Counted from the first letter of the stretch, positions 35,790 through 45,140 are shown. The stretch is DNA of 64,000 bases from Actinoplanes palleronii (GCF_016862315.1 NZ_BOMS01000004.1:1-64000), one strand, 5' to 3'. A program made the numbers and translations. The notes: a model not told the origin generated them from the sequence alone.

Positions 35790-37616
35790 TCAGCGGAGCG
35801 CGGGCGCCGGAGCCGGAAGCGCGCAGGTCTCCGCGAGGCGGGCGATCAGGACCGCGGAGTCGATGTCCGCGAGCAGCGGCCGCAGGTGGGACGTGTCCAG
35901 CGGCGGGACCTCGACGTGCGAGATCAGCGGGTGGAACGGGCGGTGGTCGACCTCGCCCGCACCGAACAGCGTCTCGGCCAGCTTCTCGCCCGGGCGCAGG
36001 CCGATGTACTCCACCGCGACCGGCGCCGGCGCCAGTTGCGCCATCTGCGCCGCCACCTCGGCGATCCGCACCGGTGAGCCCATCTCCAGGACCAGGGCCT
36101 CGCCGTCCTGGCCGATCGCCGCCGCCTGGATCACCAGGTGGACCGCCTCCTGCAGGGTCATGAAGTACCGGGTCACGTCGGGGTGGGTCACGGTGAGCGG
36201 GCCGCCGTCGGCGATCTGCGCGCTGAACTTGGTGAACACCGACCCGCGGCTGCCCAGCACGTTGCCGAACCGGACGCTGAGGAACGTGCCCTGGCGGCGG
36301 CGGGCGGTCCACGCGGTGAGCCGCTCGGTGATCCGCTTCGAGTAGCCGAGCACGCTCGACGGGTCCGCGGCCTTGTCGGTGGAGATGTTGACGAAGCGTT
36401 CCACCGCCTGGGCCGCGTCCAGGACGTTGAGGGTGCCCAGGACGTTGGTCTTCACCGCCTCGGCCGGGTAGCGCTGCAGCAGGGCCAGGTGTTTGAGCGC
36501 GGCCGCGTGGAAGACCACCTGTGGCCGGCGGTCCCGGAAGATCTCCCGGATCCGGGCGGCGTCCCGCAGGTCGGCGAGGATCACCGCCGGGTCCTCCAGC
36601 CGGGCCTGCGGGTCGATCGAGAGCTGCACCGCCTGCAGCGACGTCTCGTCCCGGTCCAGCATCATCAGCTCGGCCGGGCCGAAGTGGTGGATCTGCCGGC
36701 ACAGCTCCGAGCCGATCGACCCGCCCGCACCGGTGACCAGGACCCGTTTGCCGGTCAGGTAGCCGCCGATCGCGGTCAGGTCGGTGTCGATCTGGTGCCG
36801 GCCGAGCAGGTCGGTGACCTGCACCTCGCGGACGTCGCCGACCTCGACCGGGTGGTCCATCAGCTCGGTGACCGACGGGACCACCTTGAACTGGGCGCCG
36901 GCCGCCAGGGTCCGGTCCCGGATGTCGCGGACCAGCGCCGCGTCGGCGTTGGCGACCGCGAAGATCAGCAGTCCGGCGCCGGTGTCGGCGAGGGCGCGCG
37001 CGATGTCGTCGCGGGCGCCGCGGACCGGGACGTTGAAGATCCGCAGGTGGCGCTTGCCGGGGTCGTCGTCGATCAGGCCGGCCGGCAGGTAGCGGCCCTT
37101 CGGGTCCTGCAGCATCGAGTCGAGCAGCTTGACCGCCGCCGCGCCGGCCCCGAAGAGGATCACCGGAGCCGTGCTGCGGGCGTCCGGGCGCTGGCTGCGG
37201 GCCTGCTGGGTCCGCCGGGCGTAGCGGACGGCGAGCATCATGACCAGCGCGACGGTGCCGCCGAGCGCCGGCAGCCCGGCCGGGAGCGGATGCTGGGAGA
37301 GCAGCAGCACGATCGCGGTCAGCACGAACGCCACCAGGGCCGTGCTGGTGGCGACCGCGCGGACCTCGTCGAACCCGGCGAACCGGTAGCGGCCGCGGTA
37401 CAGGCCCCTGGTGTGCCCGATCGCGGCCTGCAGCACCACGGCCACGGCGATCGCGACCAGGGCGCCGGCCAGGCTGCGCCGGGTCGGTGCGAAGTCGTAG
37501 CGGGCCAGCACCGCGGCGAGCAGGCCGGCCGCCCAGGCGGTGGCGTCCACGAGCAGCGGGAGCAGGCGGCGGTGGCGCAGCACCCAGGACCGTGCGCCCA
37601 TCATGCCCGGGAGCAT
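35790..37616 (-). CDS. CapD/PglF-type nucleotide-sugar 4,6-dehydratase, membrane-bound
   Basis: A protein of about 608 residues. The N-terminal third has four transmembrane helices, then a CoA-binding-like domain (VILFGAGAAAVKLLD), then an extended-SDR dehydratase domain from about residue 270. The NAD motif is VTGAGGSIGSELCRQI, with FHAAALKHLALL and VNISTDKAADPSSVLGYSKR. As in CapD and PglF, the catalytic Tyr is replaced: the S(T)DKA Asp/Lys arrangement is the family norm. It should turn UDP-GlcNAc into the 4-keto-6-deoxy sugar, the first step to bacillosamine. The frame stays open to 37682, but that start is 12 bp from the divergent BY-kinase gene; ATG 37616 (or 37604) leaves room for promoters. 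Confidence 0.88.
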   Translation of the reverse strand: MLPGMMGARSWVLRHRRLLPLLVDATAWAAGLLAAVLARYDFAPTRRSLAGALVAIAVAVVLQAAIGHTRGLYRGRYRFAGFDEVRAVATSTALVAFVLTAIVLLLSQHPLPAGLPALGGTVALVMMLAVRYARRTQQARSQRPDARSTAPVILFGAGAAAVKLLDSMLQDPKGRYLPAGLIDDDPGKRHLRIFNVPVRGARDDIARALADTGAGLLIFAVANADAALVRDIRDRTLAAGAQFKVVPSVTELMDHPVEVGDVREVQVTDLLGRHQIDTDLTAIGGYLTGKRVLVTGAGGSIGSELCRQIHHFGPAELMMLDRDETSLQAVQLSIDPQARLEDPAVILADLRDAARIREIFRDRRPQVVFHAAALKHLALLQRYPAEAVKTNVLGTLNVLDAAQAVERFVNISTDKAADPSSVLGYSKRITERLTAWTARRRQGTFLSVRFGNVLGSRGSVFTKFSAQIADGGPLTVTHPDVTRYFMTLQEAVHLVIQAAAIGQDGEALVLEMGSPVRIAEVAAQMAQLAPAPVAVEYIGLRPGEKLAETLFGAGEVDHRPFHPLISHVEVPPLDTSHLRPLLADIDSAVLIARLAETCALPAPAPALR

Positions 37617-37693
37617 AACAGCGAAAATGCCCCTTAAAGTGGACTTTTTCCATACCGGAGGATTACTCGCCATACCGCTCATATCGTGACTAC
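37617..37693. promoter_or_regulatory. AT-rich divergent promoter region of the glycan locus
   Basis: About 80 bp with clear AT richness (for example AGTGGACTTTTTCC and GATTACTCGCCATA) between the dehydratase and BY-kinase genes. Both transcripts should start here if the dehydratase begins at 37616. I see no clear palindrome. Confidence 0.4.
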
Positions 37694-39076
37694 GTGGGCA
37701 TGCGCGATTACCTCCGTGTCGCCCGGCGACATTGGTGGCTGCTGCTGGCCTCGGTCGCCCTCGCGCTGGGCGTCGCCCTGATCGTGAACCTGAACATGAC
37801 CCCGGTCTACGCGGCCCGGGTCACCTTCTTCTTCTCCACCCCGTCGGCCGGCGCCACCGACCTGCTGCCCGCCAGCATGTTCAACACCAGCCGGCTGCAG
37901 ACCTACGCCAAGCTGCTGACCAGCGACGAGGTCGCCACCCCGCTGGCCGGTACGCCCGGCATCGACCTGAGCGTGAAGGACGTCCGGGAAGCGATCGGCG
38001 CGGAGACCATCGCGGACACCGTGATGATGGAGGTGAGCGTGCAGGACCCGGACCGCAACCGGGCGCTGCTGCTGCTCGCCCGGCTCATCCAGCGGTTCGA
38101 GTCCGCGGTCGAGACCCTGGAGCGCCCCGCGCCGACCGAACCGTCGCTGGTGAAGGTCACCGTGGTCAACGGCCCGGCCCTGGACGAGGACCCGGTCGCC
38201 CCGAACGCGCTGAACAACTTCGCCCTGGCCACCGTCGCCGGGCTGGTCGTCGGCGCGATCGGCTCGGTCGGCCGGGAGGTCGCCGACCACACGGTACGCA
38301 CCGCGGAGGCGTTGCAGCTGCTCACGTCGGCCCCGGTGCTGGCCCGGGTGCCGCTGGACCCGGGCAACCCGTTCGTGTCGGCGAGCAACTCGGCGCGCAC
38401 CGAGGCGCTGCGCGAGGTACGCACCCAGGTGCAGTGCGCCGCCGCCGCCAACTCGGTCAAGACCCTCGCGGTGACCAGCGCGGTCCCCGGCGAGGGCCGC
38501 TCGGCCACCGCGTGCGGGCTGGCCCTGCTCTTCGCCGAGGCCGGGCAGCGCGTCCTGGTCGTCGACGCCGAGCTGCGGCACCCCCGGCTGGCCGCGTTCC
38601 TGGGGCGGGAGGACTCGGCCGGGCTGAGCACGGTGCTGGACGGCACCGCGGCGCTGGAGCAGGTGCTGCAGCCGTGGGGCGCCGGGCTGTGGCTGCTGGC
38701 GAGCGGGCGTACCCCGCCGAACCCGAGTGAGCTGCTCAGCTCGCCGCGGATGACGGAACTGGTCGACGACGTACGGAAAAGGTTCGATGTTGTGATCTTC
38801 GATTGCCCACCGCTGCTGCCGGTGACCGACGCGGCCGTCGTCGCCGCCCGTGCCGACGGCACACTGCTCGTGGTGCGGGCCCGGCGGACCACGGCGGCCC
38901 AGGTCACCGCGTCGGTCCGGGCCCTGCACGCGGTCAACGCGACACTGCTCGGCTGCGTGCTCAACATGGTGACCCGCACCGGCCCGGACGCGATACCCAC
39001 CTACGACGGCTATCCGGCCGGGCCGAAACCACCGCGGCGCGGCCGGGAGTGGCGGATGCAGGCGGTGCTCTCGTGA
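37694..39076 (+). CDS. Wzz/BY-kinase-like polysaccharide co-polymerase
   Basis: A 460-residue fusion. The N-terminus is a Wzz-type chain-length domain: two transmembrane helices (about residues 16-34 and 175-195) enclosing an extracytoplasmic region with FSTPSAGATDLLPAS. The cytoplasmic part is a bacterial tyrosine-kinase-like ATPase: VPGEGRSATA (Walker A, about 265), VLVVDAELRHPRL (Walker A') and DVVIFDCPPLLPVTDA (Walker B). The invariant Walker A Lys is Arg. No C-terminal tyrosine cluster is present; only two Tyr occur in the tail. It may set chain length without being an active kinase. GTG 37694 and ATG 37700 are both possible starts. It leads a four-gene operon. Confidence 0.88.
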   Translation: MGMRDYLRVARRHWWLLLASVALALGVALIVNLNMTPVYAARVTFFFSTPSAGATDLLPASMFNTSRLQTYAKLLTSDEVATPLAGTPGIDLSVKDVREAIGAETIADTVMMEVSVQDPDRNRALLLLARLIQRFESAVETLERPAPTEPSLVKVTVVNGPALDEDPVAPNALNNFALATVAGLVVGAIGSVGREVADHTVRTAEALQLLTSAPVLARVPLDPGNPFVSASNSARTEALREVRTQVQCAAAANSVKTLAVTSAVPGEGRSATACGLALLFAEAGQRVLVVDAELRHPRLAAFLGREDSAGLSTVLDGTAALEQVLQPWGAGLWLLASGRTPPNPSELLSSPRMTELVDDVRKRFDVVIFDCPPLLPVTDAAVVAARADGTLLVVRARRTTAAQVTASVRALHAVNATLLGCVLNMVTRTGPDAIPTYDGYPAGPKPPRRGREWRMQAVLS

Positions 39077-40056
39077 GCACGGTGCTGCACTACTACCGGG
39101 GCCGGGTGGCGCTGCACGCGACGCTGCGGGCGCTGCACGTGCCGCCGGGCGACGAGGTGATCGTGCCGGGGTACACCTGCCCGGCCGTCGTCGAGCCCCT
39201 GCTGCGGCTCGGGATCCGGCCGGTCTTCGCCGACATCGACCGCGCCACGCTGGTCGCGAGCCCGGCGTCGATCCGGGAACGGATCACCGGCCGGACCCGG
39301 GCGGTGATCGTCCAGCACACGTTCGGTTATCCCGCGCCGGTCCGGGAGATCACCGAGCTGCCGGTGATCGAGGACTGTGCGCACATCGGGCCCGGCTCGA
39401 TCGACGTGGGTTACGGCGGGGTGGCGGCGATCTACTCGTACGAGCAGGGCAAACCCGCCGTCGCCGGACCGGGTGGCGCCGCCGTGGTGCACGACCCCGC
39501 GCTGGCCGCCGAGATGCACACCCGCTACGCCCGGTACTCGGCCCCGCCGCTGCGCCCGGAGCTGACCGCGTCCGCCGAGTACCTCGCGTACCGGCTCACC
39601 GACGAGCTCGGGCTGCGCTGGCGGTGCCGTCCGCAGCCGTCCGACGCCGAGTACGGGTGGCGGATGAGCCGTGGCGTGCGGGAGCGGCTGTCCCGGCGGA
39701 TCACCGCGGCGCGGCGTGACATCGGGGTGCGGCGCAAGGTGCTCACCGCGTACGAGAGAGGTCTTGATCGGCTCGCGGTCTCGCACCACCCGCGGCCCGG
39801 ACCGGAAGCGATCCCGCTCTGCCTGCCGGTGCGGGTCTTCGGCAAGGCCACCGTCCTGCGCGAGGCGGCCGACGCCGGCGTCGAGCTGGGTGACCGGTTC
39901 CGCACACCGCCCGGCTATCTCGCGGGCTCCTGTCCGAACGCCGAGTGGGCGCTCGGGCACCTGGTCACCCTGCCGGTCCGGAGCAGTGTCTCGCCGGCCG
40001 ACGTGCACAAGACGATGCAGCTGTTCGACCGGTTGAAGGCGAAGGGCCATGTCTGA
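39073..40056 (+). CDS. DegT/DnrJ/EryC1-like PLP sugar aminotransferase
   Basis: A 327-residue PLP-fold type I protein. The opening RGRVALHATLRAL, the DEVIVPGYTCPAVVEPLL strand, the VIEDCAHIG aspartate and the PLP lysine region YSYEQGKPAVAGPGGAAV place it in the DegT/StrS group. It is shorter than the usual 370-400 residues. GTG 39073 overlaps the BY-kinase stop by 4 bp (GTGA). It should add an amino group to a keto-sugar nucleotide, or may bind PLP with another role. It is distinct from the second aminotransferase at 45137. Confidence 0.85.
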   Translation: MSTVLHYYRGRVALHATLRALHVPPGDEVIVPGYTCPAVVEPLLRLGIRPVFADIDRATLVASPASIRERITGRTRAVIVQHTFGYPAPVREITELPVIEDCAHIGPGSIDVGYGGVAAIYSYEQGKPAVAGPGGAAVVHDPALAAEMHTRYARYSAPPLRPELTASAEYLAYRLTDELGLRWRCRPQPSDAEYGWRMSRGVRERLSRRITAARRDIGVRRKVLTAYERGLDRLAVSHHPRPGPEAIPLCLPVRVFGKATVLREAADAGVELGDRFRTPPGYLAGSCPNAEWALGHLVTLPVRSSVSPADVHKTMQLFDRLKAKGHV

Positions 40057-40061
40057 GGCGT

Positions 40062-41351
40062 ATGCCGGTCGGTGAGCGTCTCGGTTTCCGGACACTGCTG
40101 CGGATCGTCCCCGCCGCCGTGCGGCGCGACTATGCCTCGACGCTGCTCGTCCAGTGGTTCGTGCTGGGCACCGGCCTGTTCCTGTTCCACCTGGTCGCGG
40201 CGCGCGGCAGCGTCGACGGCTTCGCGTATTACCAGATCGCCCGGGGCACGGTGACCACGTTCCAGCCGGCCCTGCTGCTCGGGCTCGGCCTGGGCCTGCA
40301 GCGTTACCTGCCACGCACCGAGCACACCACCCGGCGCCTGGCCCGGCACGCGCTGAGCACCGAGGCCCTGGTGGTGGTCGGTGTCGGCCTGGCCGGGGCG
40401 GGCGCCGGGAACTGGATCGCCGGGCTGCTCGGGCTGCACGGCGGCCGGCCCGCGGTGGCCGCCATCCTGATCATGCTGGGCGGCAACTGCCTGACCACCG
40501 TCGCGCTCGCCGCACTGCGCGGCAACCAGCAGATCGTCGACGCGAACCTGACCTTCGGGCTGGGCCTCGGGCTGATGCCCCTCGTGGCGTTCGTCGCCGC
40601 GGAGCGGATCGAGGACTTCCTGATCATCCAGGGCCTCGGCGCCGCGGTGGTCGGCCTGTGGGGCACCCTCGTCGTCCGGCACCGCCCCAGGACGTTCTTC
40701 AAACACCCCGAACCCACGATCAAAACCCTGATTTCGTACGGTCTGAAGCGCATGCCCGGCGAACTCGCGCTGCCCGCGCTCTACACGTTCCCGACCTTCG
40801 CCGTGGCCGTGACGATGCCGGGCGACCCGGTGGCGGGCTTCGTCGGGTTCACCACCTCGGCGGTCACCCTGATCTGCTCGCTGTTCGCCATGCTCACCCC
40901 GGTCCTGATGCCCCGGCTCAGCCGCCTGTTCCACCGGGCCGGCGAGGACGCGGGCGTCCGTCAGCTGCTCACCGCGCTGCCGCTCGCCGCCGGGCTGCTC
41001 GCCGCGGTGCCGACCACGGTGATCTTCGTGTTCGCGCCGGCGCTGGTGCACGGGTTCCTCGGCGACGAGTTCTCCCCGGCGATCCCGGTGCTGCGCCTCG
41101 GCGTGCTCGCGGCGATCCCGATGGCGATGTTCTACGCCGCCCGGCCGACCATGGAGACGCTGCTCGAGGCGAAGTTCCTCAGCCGCCTGCTGCTCGCCTG
41201 CCTGGCCCTCGAGGTCGTGATGACCTGCATCGGCACGGTGTTCTTCGCGCCGCAGCACGCCGCGGTGCTGGGGCTGGCCGCGGCCGCCACCGCGCTCGGC
41301 ATCGACGCCGTCTGGCTGGCCGGGTACGCCCTGCGCCTCCCCCGCCCATGA
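40062..41351 (+). CDS. Wzx-type lipid-linked oligosaccharide flippase
   Basis: A 429-residue integral membrane protein with about 12-14 helices of the polysaccharide biosynthesis (MATE-like) family. Characteristic stretches are YYQIARGTVTTFQPALLLGLG, LISYGLKRMPGELALPALY (mid-protein repeat start) and FLGDEFSPAIPVLRLGVLA (second half). ATG 40062 is chosen, 5 bp after the aminotransferase stop; the frame upstream overlaps that gene. It would flip the undecaprenyl-linked repeat unit across the membrane. Confidence 0.88.
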   Translation: MPVGERLGFRTLLRIVPAAVRRDYASTLLVQWFVLGTGLFLFHLVAARGSVDGFAYYQIARGTVTTFQPALLLGLGLGLQRYLPRTEHTTRRLARHALSTEALVVVGVGLAGAGAGNWIAGLLGLHGGRPAVAAILIMLGGNCLTTVALAALRGNQQIVDANLTFGLGLGLMPLVAFVAAERIEDFLIIQGLGAAVVGLWGTLVVRHRPRTFFKHPEPTIKTLISYGLKRMPGELALPALYTFPTFAVAVTMPGDPVAGFVGFTTSAVTLICSLFAMLTPVLMPRLSRLFHRAGEDAGVRQLLTALPLAAGLLAAVPTTVIFVFAPALVHGFLGDEFSPAIPVLRLGVLAAIPMAMFYAARPTMETLLEAKFLSRLLLACLALEVVMTCIGTVFFAPQHAAVLGLAAAATALGIDAVWLAGYALRLPRP

Positions 41352-42580
41352 ATGCTCCCGTCCTTGGTGACAAAGACGCTGCCCGGCCGGGCCTGGTGGT
41401 CCTGCTCGCCTTCGTGGTCGCGCTGGCCGGGCGGTTCACCCTGGTCCGGGTCGGCGTGGACGTCCCGGTCGTCAACGACGTCCGGGTACCGCTCTTCCTG
41501 GTCCTGCTGCTGAGCCTGGCCCTGGAGGCGCACCACGCCGGCCACCGTCCGGGCGAGGGCAGCGGTGCCCTGCTCGGCATCCTGGCCCTGCTCGGCTACC
41601 AGGGGCTCTCCGTGCTCTGGGTGCCGCCCGGCACCGAGACCGGCCCGATGGTCGGCGACCTGTGCGCGATCGCCGGGCTGCTCGTCGTCTACTTCACCCT
41701 GGCCGCCTGGGACCGCGACCGGGTCACCGAGGTCACCCTGAAGCTCTTCCACGTCGCGGCCTGGGCCTACTTCCTGTTCGCCGCGTCCGGCCGGGGCCAC
41801 GACGCGAGCGGCCGATGGGCGGCGTTCGGCGGCGGCCCGAACGTCTTCGTCCGCATCATGATCATCGGCGGGATCACCTCGCTCTACCTCTACCTGCGCA
41901 GCGGCGAACGGCTGATCTGGCTGGTGCCGATCCCGGCGTTCCTGTTCGGCGCGATCGCCTCCGGCTCCCGGGGTGGCATCGTCGCGCTCGCCGTCACCGT
42001 CGCGGTCGCGTTACTGGCGATCCGGCCCAAGCTCGACTTCGACCGGATGGCCAAGCCGTTCGCCCTGATCGCCCTGGTCGGCACGGTCCTGGTGATCACC
42101 GCCGGCCCGACGATCGCCGGCTACGTCCAGTCGCGCTTCGTCGACGCGACCATCGGCCAGGGGTACGCGTCACAGCGCGACGTGCTGTTCCGGATGGCTC
42201 TGCAGATCTTCCTGCAGCGGCCGATCCTCGGCGCCGGGCTGAACGGCTTCCACACGGTCAGCGCCCTCGGCTTCGGCGAAAGGTACGTGCACAACCTGCC
42301 GCTGTCGATCGCCGCCGAGGGCGGGTTCGCCGGGCTGGTGCTGCTGGTCGCGGCGTGGGTGGGGCTGTGGCGGGCGTACCAGAGCCAGCCGCTGGCCGAG
42401 CGCAGCCTGGAAGCCCGGACGGCCGCCTACTGCGGCATCTTCATCGGGGCCACCTGCCTGTTCTCCGGCGACTACTACGACGCCCGGCTGATGTGGATCC
42501 TGCTGCTGCTGGCCGCGGTGCGCCCGGCTCGTGCCCGGCTCGTACCGGCCACCTCGGTCAGCACCCTCACGAAGTCCTGA
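41348..42580 (+). CDS. O-antigen ligase/polymerase (Wzy-like)
   Basis: A 410-residue protein with about 11-12 transmembrane helices. The Wzy_C region includes IASGSRGGIVALAVTV and the large periplasmic loop with RDVLFRMALQIFLQRPILG and AGLNGFHTV...YVHNLPLSIAAEGG, which is typical of O-antigen polymerases and ligases. ATG 41348 overlaps the flippase stop by 4 bp. Its 3' end overlaps the convergent glycosyltransferase gene by 106 bp, an unusually long antisense overlap. It would link repeat units outside the membrane. Confidence 0.88.
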   Translation: MNAPVLGDKDAARPGLVVLLAFVVALAGRFTLVRVGVDVPVVNDVRVPLFLVLLLSLALEAHHAGHRPGEGSGALLGILALLGYQGLSVLWVPPGTETGPMVGDLCAIAGLLVVYFTLAAWDRDRVTEVTLKLFHVAAWAYFLFAASGRGHDASGRWAAFGGGPNVFVRIMIIGGITSLYLYLRSGERLIWLVPIPAFLFGAIASGSRGGIVALAVTVAVALLAIRPKLDFDRMAKPFALIALVGTVLVITAGPTIAGYVQSRFVDATIGQGYASQRDVLFRMALQIFLQRPILGAGLNGFHTVSALGFGERYVHNLPLSIAAEGGFAGLVLLVAAWVGLWRAYQSQPLAERSLEARTAAYCGIFIGATCLFSGDYYDARLMWILLLLAAVRPARARLVPATSVSTLTKS

Positions 42581-43737
42581 AACAGCAGGTCCCGGTCGAA
42601 GCGGTCCCGGGCCAGGGCACGCGCCGCGGTCCGGGCGGCCGGCCCCGCCGCCGGGTCGCGGACGAACGCGGACACCGCGGCGGCCGCTCCCGCCGGGTCG
42701 TCCGGCGGCAGCACCAGTCCGGCGCCGCTCTCGGCGACCAGGTCGGCGATCCAGCCACCGTTGTTCACCACGACCGGCCGCCCGGCGGCGAACGCGTCGA
42801 AGACCTTGTTCGGCGAGTTGTTGCCCAGCTCGGGCAGGTTGACGAAGACCGACGCGGCCAGGTCGCAGGCGCCGAAGAACGCCACCACCTCGGCCTTGCT
42901 GACCGGCCCGAGCAGGAACAGGTTCCGGTCCAGCACGCCCAGCTCCACGGCCAGACCGCGCAGGTCGTCCCGCATCCGGCCGTCCCCCAGGATCACCACC
43001 CGCACGTCCGGGTCCGTCCCGGCGAGATGTCCGGCCATCCGTACGAGGTAGTCGACGCCGTTGGCCATCCCCAGCGTGCCGGCGTAGAGGACCAGCGGCC
43101 GGTCGCCCAGCCACGGCGTGGCCCGGCGCAACGCCTCGCCCGCGCCGTCCGCGCCGGCGAACAGCTCCCGATCCGAACTGTTCGGCACCACCGTGACCGG
43201 CACGTCGGCGAACCGGCGCCGGATGCTCGCGGCCATGCCCGGCGACAGCGCGATCACGTGCGCCGCCCGGTGGTAGGCCCACGCCTCCAGCCGGAACGCG
43301 GCCCACCGGCTGACCGGCGACCGCAGCGCGCCCACCGCGATCGGCAGCTCCGGCCACACGTCCCGGACCTCCAGCACCATCGGCACCCGCCGGCGCAGCG
43401 CCGCGTACGCGCCCGGGATCGCCACGGTCAGCGGCGTGCTGGTGGCCAGGACCAGGTCGTGCCGCAGGCGGCCGGCCACCACGGCGGCGCGGGCGACGAA
43501 GCCGAGGAACGCGCGGATCCGGCGGGGGTAGGACATCGCGTTGTCGTACGGCACCGGCAGCCAGTGCACGACGATGCCGGCCTCGGTGCTGACCCGGGGC
43601 CGGGCGCCGTCGGGCTCACCGGTGATCACGTGCACCTCGTGGCCGCGCTCGACCAGCCGCCGGGCGAACTCGTAGGACCGCGTCCCGCCGGACATCGCCG
43701 GGGTCTTGAAGTACTGGTGGATGTAGGTGATGCGCAC
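42475..43737 (-). CDS. Family 4 glycosyltransferase (WbuB/PglA-like)
   Basis: A 420-residue GT-B retaining transferase. The N-terminus MRITYIHQYFKTPAMSGGTR is typical of WbuB-like enzymes. The donor-binding half has LVLYAGTLGMANGVDYLV, VVILGDGRMRDDL and the ExxGGGxxxP-type segment reading NSPNKVFDAFAAGRPVVVNN. It should add a sugar to the undecaprenyl-linked first sugar laid down by the transferase at 44382. It is last in the minus-strand operon, and its 3' end overlaps the polymerase gene by 106 bp. Confidence 0.92.
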   Translation of the reverse strand: MRITYIHQYFKTPAMSGGTRSYEFARRLVERGHEVHVITGEPDGARPRVSTEAGIVVHWLPVPYDNAMSYPRRIRAFLGFVARAAVVAGRLRHDLVLATSTPLTVAIPGAYAALRRRVPMVLEVRDVWPELPIAVGALRSPVSRWAAFRLEAWAYHRAAHVIALSPGMAASIRRRFADVPVTVVPNSSDRELFAGADGAGEALRRATPWLGDRPLVLYAGTLGMANGVDYLVRMAGHLAGTDPDVRVVILGDGRMRDDLRGLAVELGVLDRNLFLLGPVSKAEVVAFFGACDLAASVFVNLPELGNNSPNKVFDAFAAGRPVVVNNGGWIADLVAESGAGLVLPPDDPAGAAAAVSAFVRDPAAGPAARTAARALARDRFDRDLLFQDFVRVLTEVAGTSRARAGRTAASSSRIHISRAS

Positions 43738-43753
43738 GTGGTCTCCCTCTGCT

Positions 43754-44389
43754 TCAGGCTGCGGGGACGCCTTTGACGGTGCGGCCGGCGGTCACGTCGC
43801 GGACGACGCAGGCGTTGGCGCCCACCCTCGATCCGGCGCCGACGGAGCGGCCCTGGAGCACCGAGGCGTTCGTGCCGATCAGCACGTCGCGGCCGATGGT
43901 GCAGCTACCGGAGACCGCCGCCGACGGGTTCACCTGGACGCAGTCGGCCAGCACCGAGTCGTGGCCGACGGTGGCGTTCTGATTGATGTGCACGTGCCGG
44001 CCCAGGGTCACGTTCGTGGTGATCCGTGCGCCGGCGAAGACCACGACGCCCTCGCCCAGCTCGTTGGCCAGCCCGACCGTCGCCGCCGGGTGCACGAGCC
44101 GCGCCGCCGGCCGGCCGAGCGGGTCCAGCTCGGCGGCGACCCTGGCCCGGACCCGCGGGTCCCCGATCCCGATCACGAAGTGCGTGTCGAGCTGGGCCAG
44201 CAGCGCGTTCGGGCCCAGCCAGGCGGTGCCGAGCCGGTCGAGGCACCGGAGGTTGGCGTCGCTGGGCGAGTCGTCGAGGAATCCGGTCACCTTCCAGGGC
44301 ACGTCACCGGCCTCGTTGATCGCCGCGACGATGCCGAAGATCTCCCGCCCGTGCCCCCCGCACCCCACGATCACGATGGCGTCAGGCAC
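43754..44389 (-). CDS. NeuD/PglD-family sugar O/N-acyltransferase
   Basis: A 211-residue enzyme with an N-terminal Rossmann-like domain (VIVGCGGHGREI, residues 5-16) and a left-handed beta-helix of hexapeptide repeats (VGLANELGEGVVVFAGARIT, LGRHVHINQNATVGHDSVL). The acetyl-CoA-dependent site includes the His of VGHDS. GTG 44389 is chosen: GGAGG is close upstream and it overlaps the sugar-transferase stop by 8 bp. Next to PglE- and PglC-like genes it most likely N-acetylates the 4-amino group of a UDP sugar. Confidence 0.9.
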   Translation of the reverse strand: MPDAIVIVGCGGHGREIFGIVAAINEAGDVPWKVTGFLDDSPSDANLRCLDRLGTAWLGPNALLAQLDTHFVIGIGDPRVRARVAAELDPLGRPAARLVHPAATVGLANELGEGVVVFAGARITTNVTLGRHVHINQNATVGHDSVLADCVQVNPSAAVSGSCTIGRDVLIGTNASVLQGRSVGAGSRVGANACVVRDVTAGRTVKGVPAA

Positions 44390-45140
44390 GGTCCGCCTCC
44401 CGCTGCGGCTTCGTGCCGGTGAACTGCGGCATCGTCGGGTCGCCCGGGGCGGTGATGCCGGTGCGGCGCAGCAGGACCAGAGCGGTCTGCGCGCAGATCC
44501 GCAGGTACAGGCCGAACGAGCGGTGATCGACATACCAGACGTCGATCGCCAGCCGGTCCTCCCAGCTCAGCGCGTTGCGGCCGCGGACCTGCGCGAGCCC
44601 GGTGACCCCGGGCCGCACCAGATGCCGGCGCGCCTGCTCCGGCGTGTAGAGCTCGAGGTAGTGCATCAGCAACGGCCGCGGCCCCACCAGGCTCATCTCG
44701 CCGCGCAGCACGTTCCACATCGTCGGCAGCTCGTCCAGGCTGGTCGCGCGCAGCGCCTTGCCCAGCCCGGTCAGCCGGTCGGCGTCGGTGACCAGCCCGC
44801 GCTCCTCGTCCACGTCCCGCATCGTGCGGAACTTGACCAGCGTGAACGGCAGCCCGTGCAACCCCGGCCGCGCCTGCCGGAACAGCACCGGCCGCCCGAG
44901 CCTCGCCGCGACCACGGCGGCGACCCCGGCCAGCACCGGCGACAGCACGACCAGCACGCCTCCCGCGACGACAACATCGATCGCACGCTGCACACCGTCG
45001 ACGACGCGGGTCCCGCGGCCGGCGCGGCCCGCGGCTCGGGCCCGGTCGCTCGTGGCACGAGTCCCGCGGCCGGCGCGGCCCGCAGCTCCGATATCGCCGC
45101 TCGTAGCTCGGCCGCCCATGGCGCGGATCGCGAATCTCAC
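44382..45140 (-). CDS. Initiating sugar-phosphate transferase (PglC/WcaJ family)
   Basis: A 252-residue bacterial sugar transferase that puts the first sugar phosphate on undecaprenyl phosphate. One membrane helix (VVVAGGVLVVLSPVLAGVAA) precedes the catalytic part: LFRQARPGLHGLPFTLVKFR, TSLDELPTMWNVLRGEMSLV, GPRPLLMHYLELY and RPGVTGLAQVRGRN. The monotopic, short form resembles PglC more than long WcaJ. GTG 45140 is supported by a 4-bp overlap with the aminotransferase stop. The first 45 residues contain a duplicated GRAGRGTR unit, a recent repeat. Confidence 0.92.
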   Translation of the reverse strand: MRFAIRAMGGRATSGDIGAAGRAGRGTRATSDRARAAGRAGRGTRVVDGVQRAIDVVVAGGVLVVLSPVLAGVAAVVAARLGRPVLFRQARPGLHGLPFTLVKFRTMRDVDEERGLVTDADRLTGLGKALRATSLDELPTMWNVLRGEMSLVGPRPLLMHYLELYTPEQARRHLVRPGVTGLAQVRGRNALSWEDRLAIDVWYVDHRSFGLYLRICAQTALVLLRRTGITAPGDPTMPQFTGTKPQREADRA

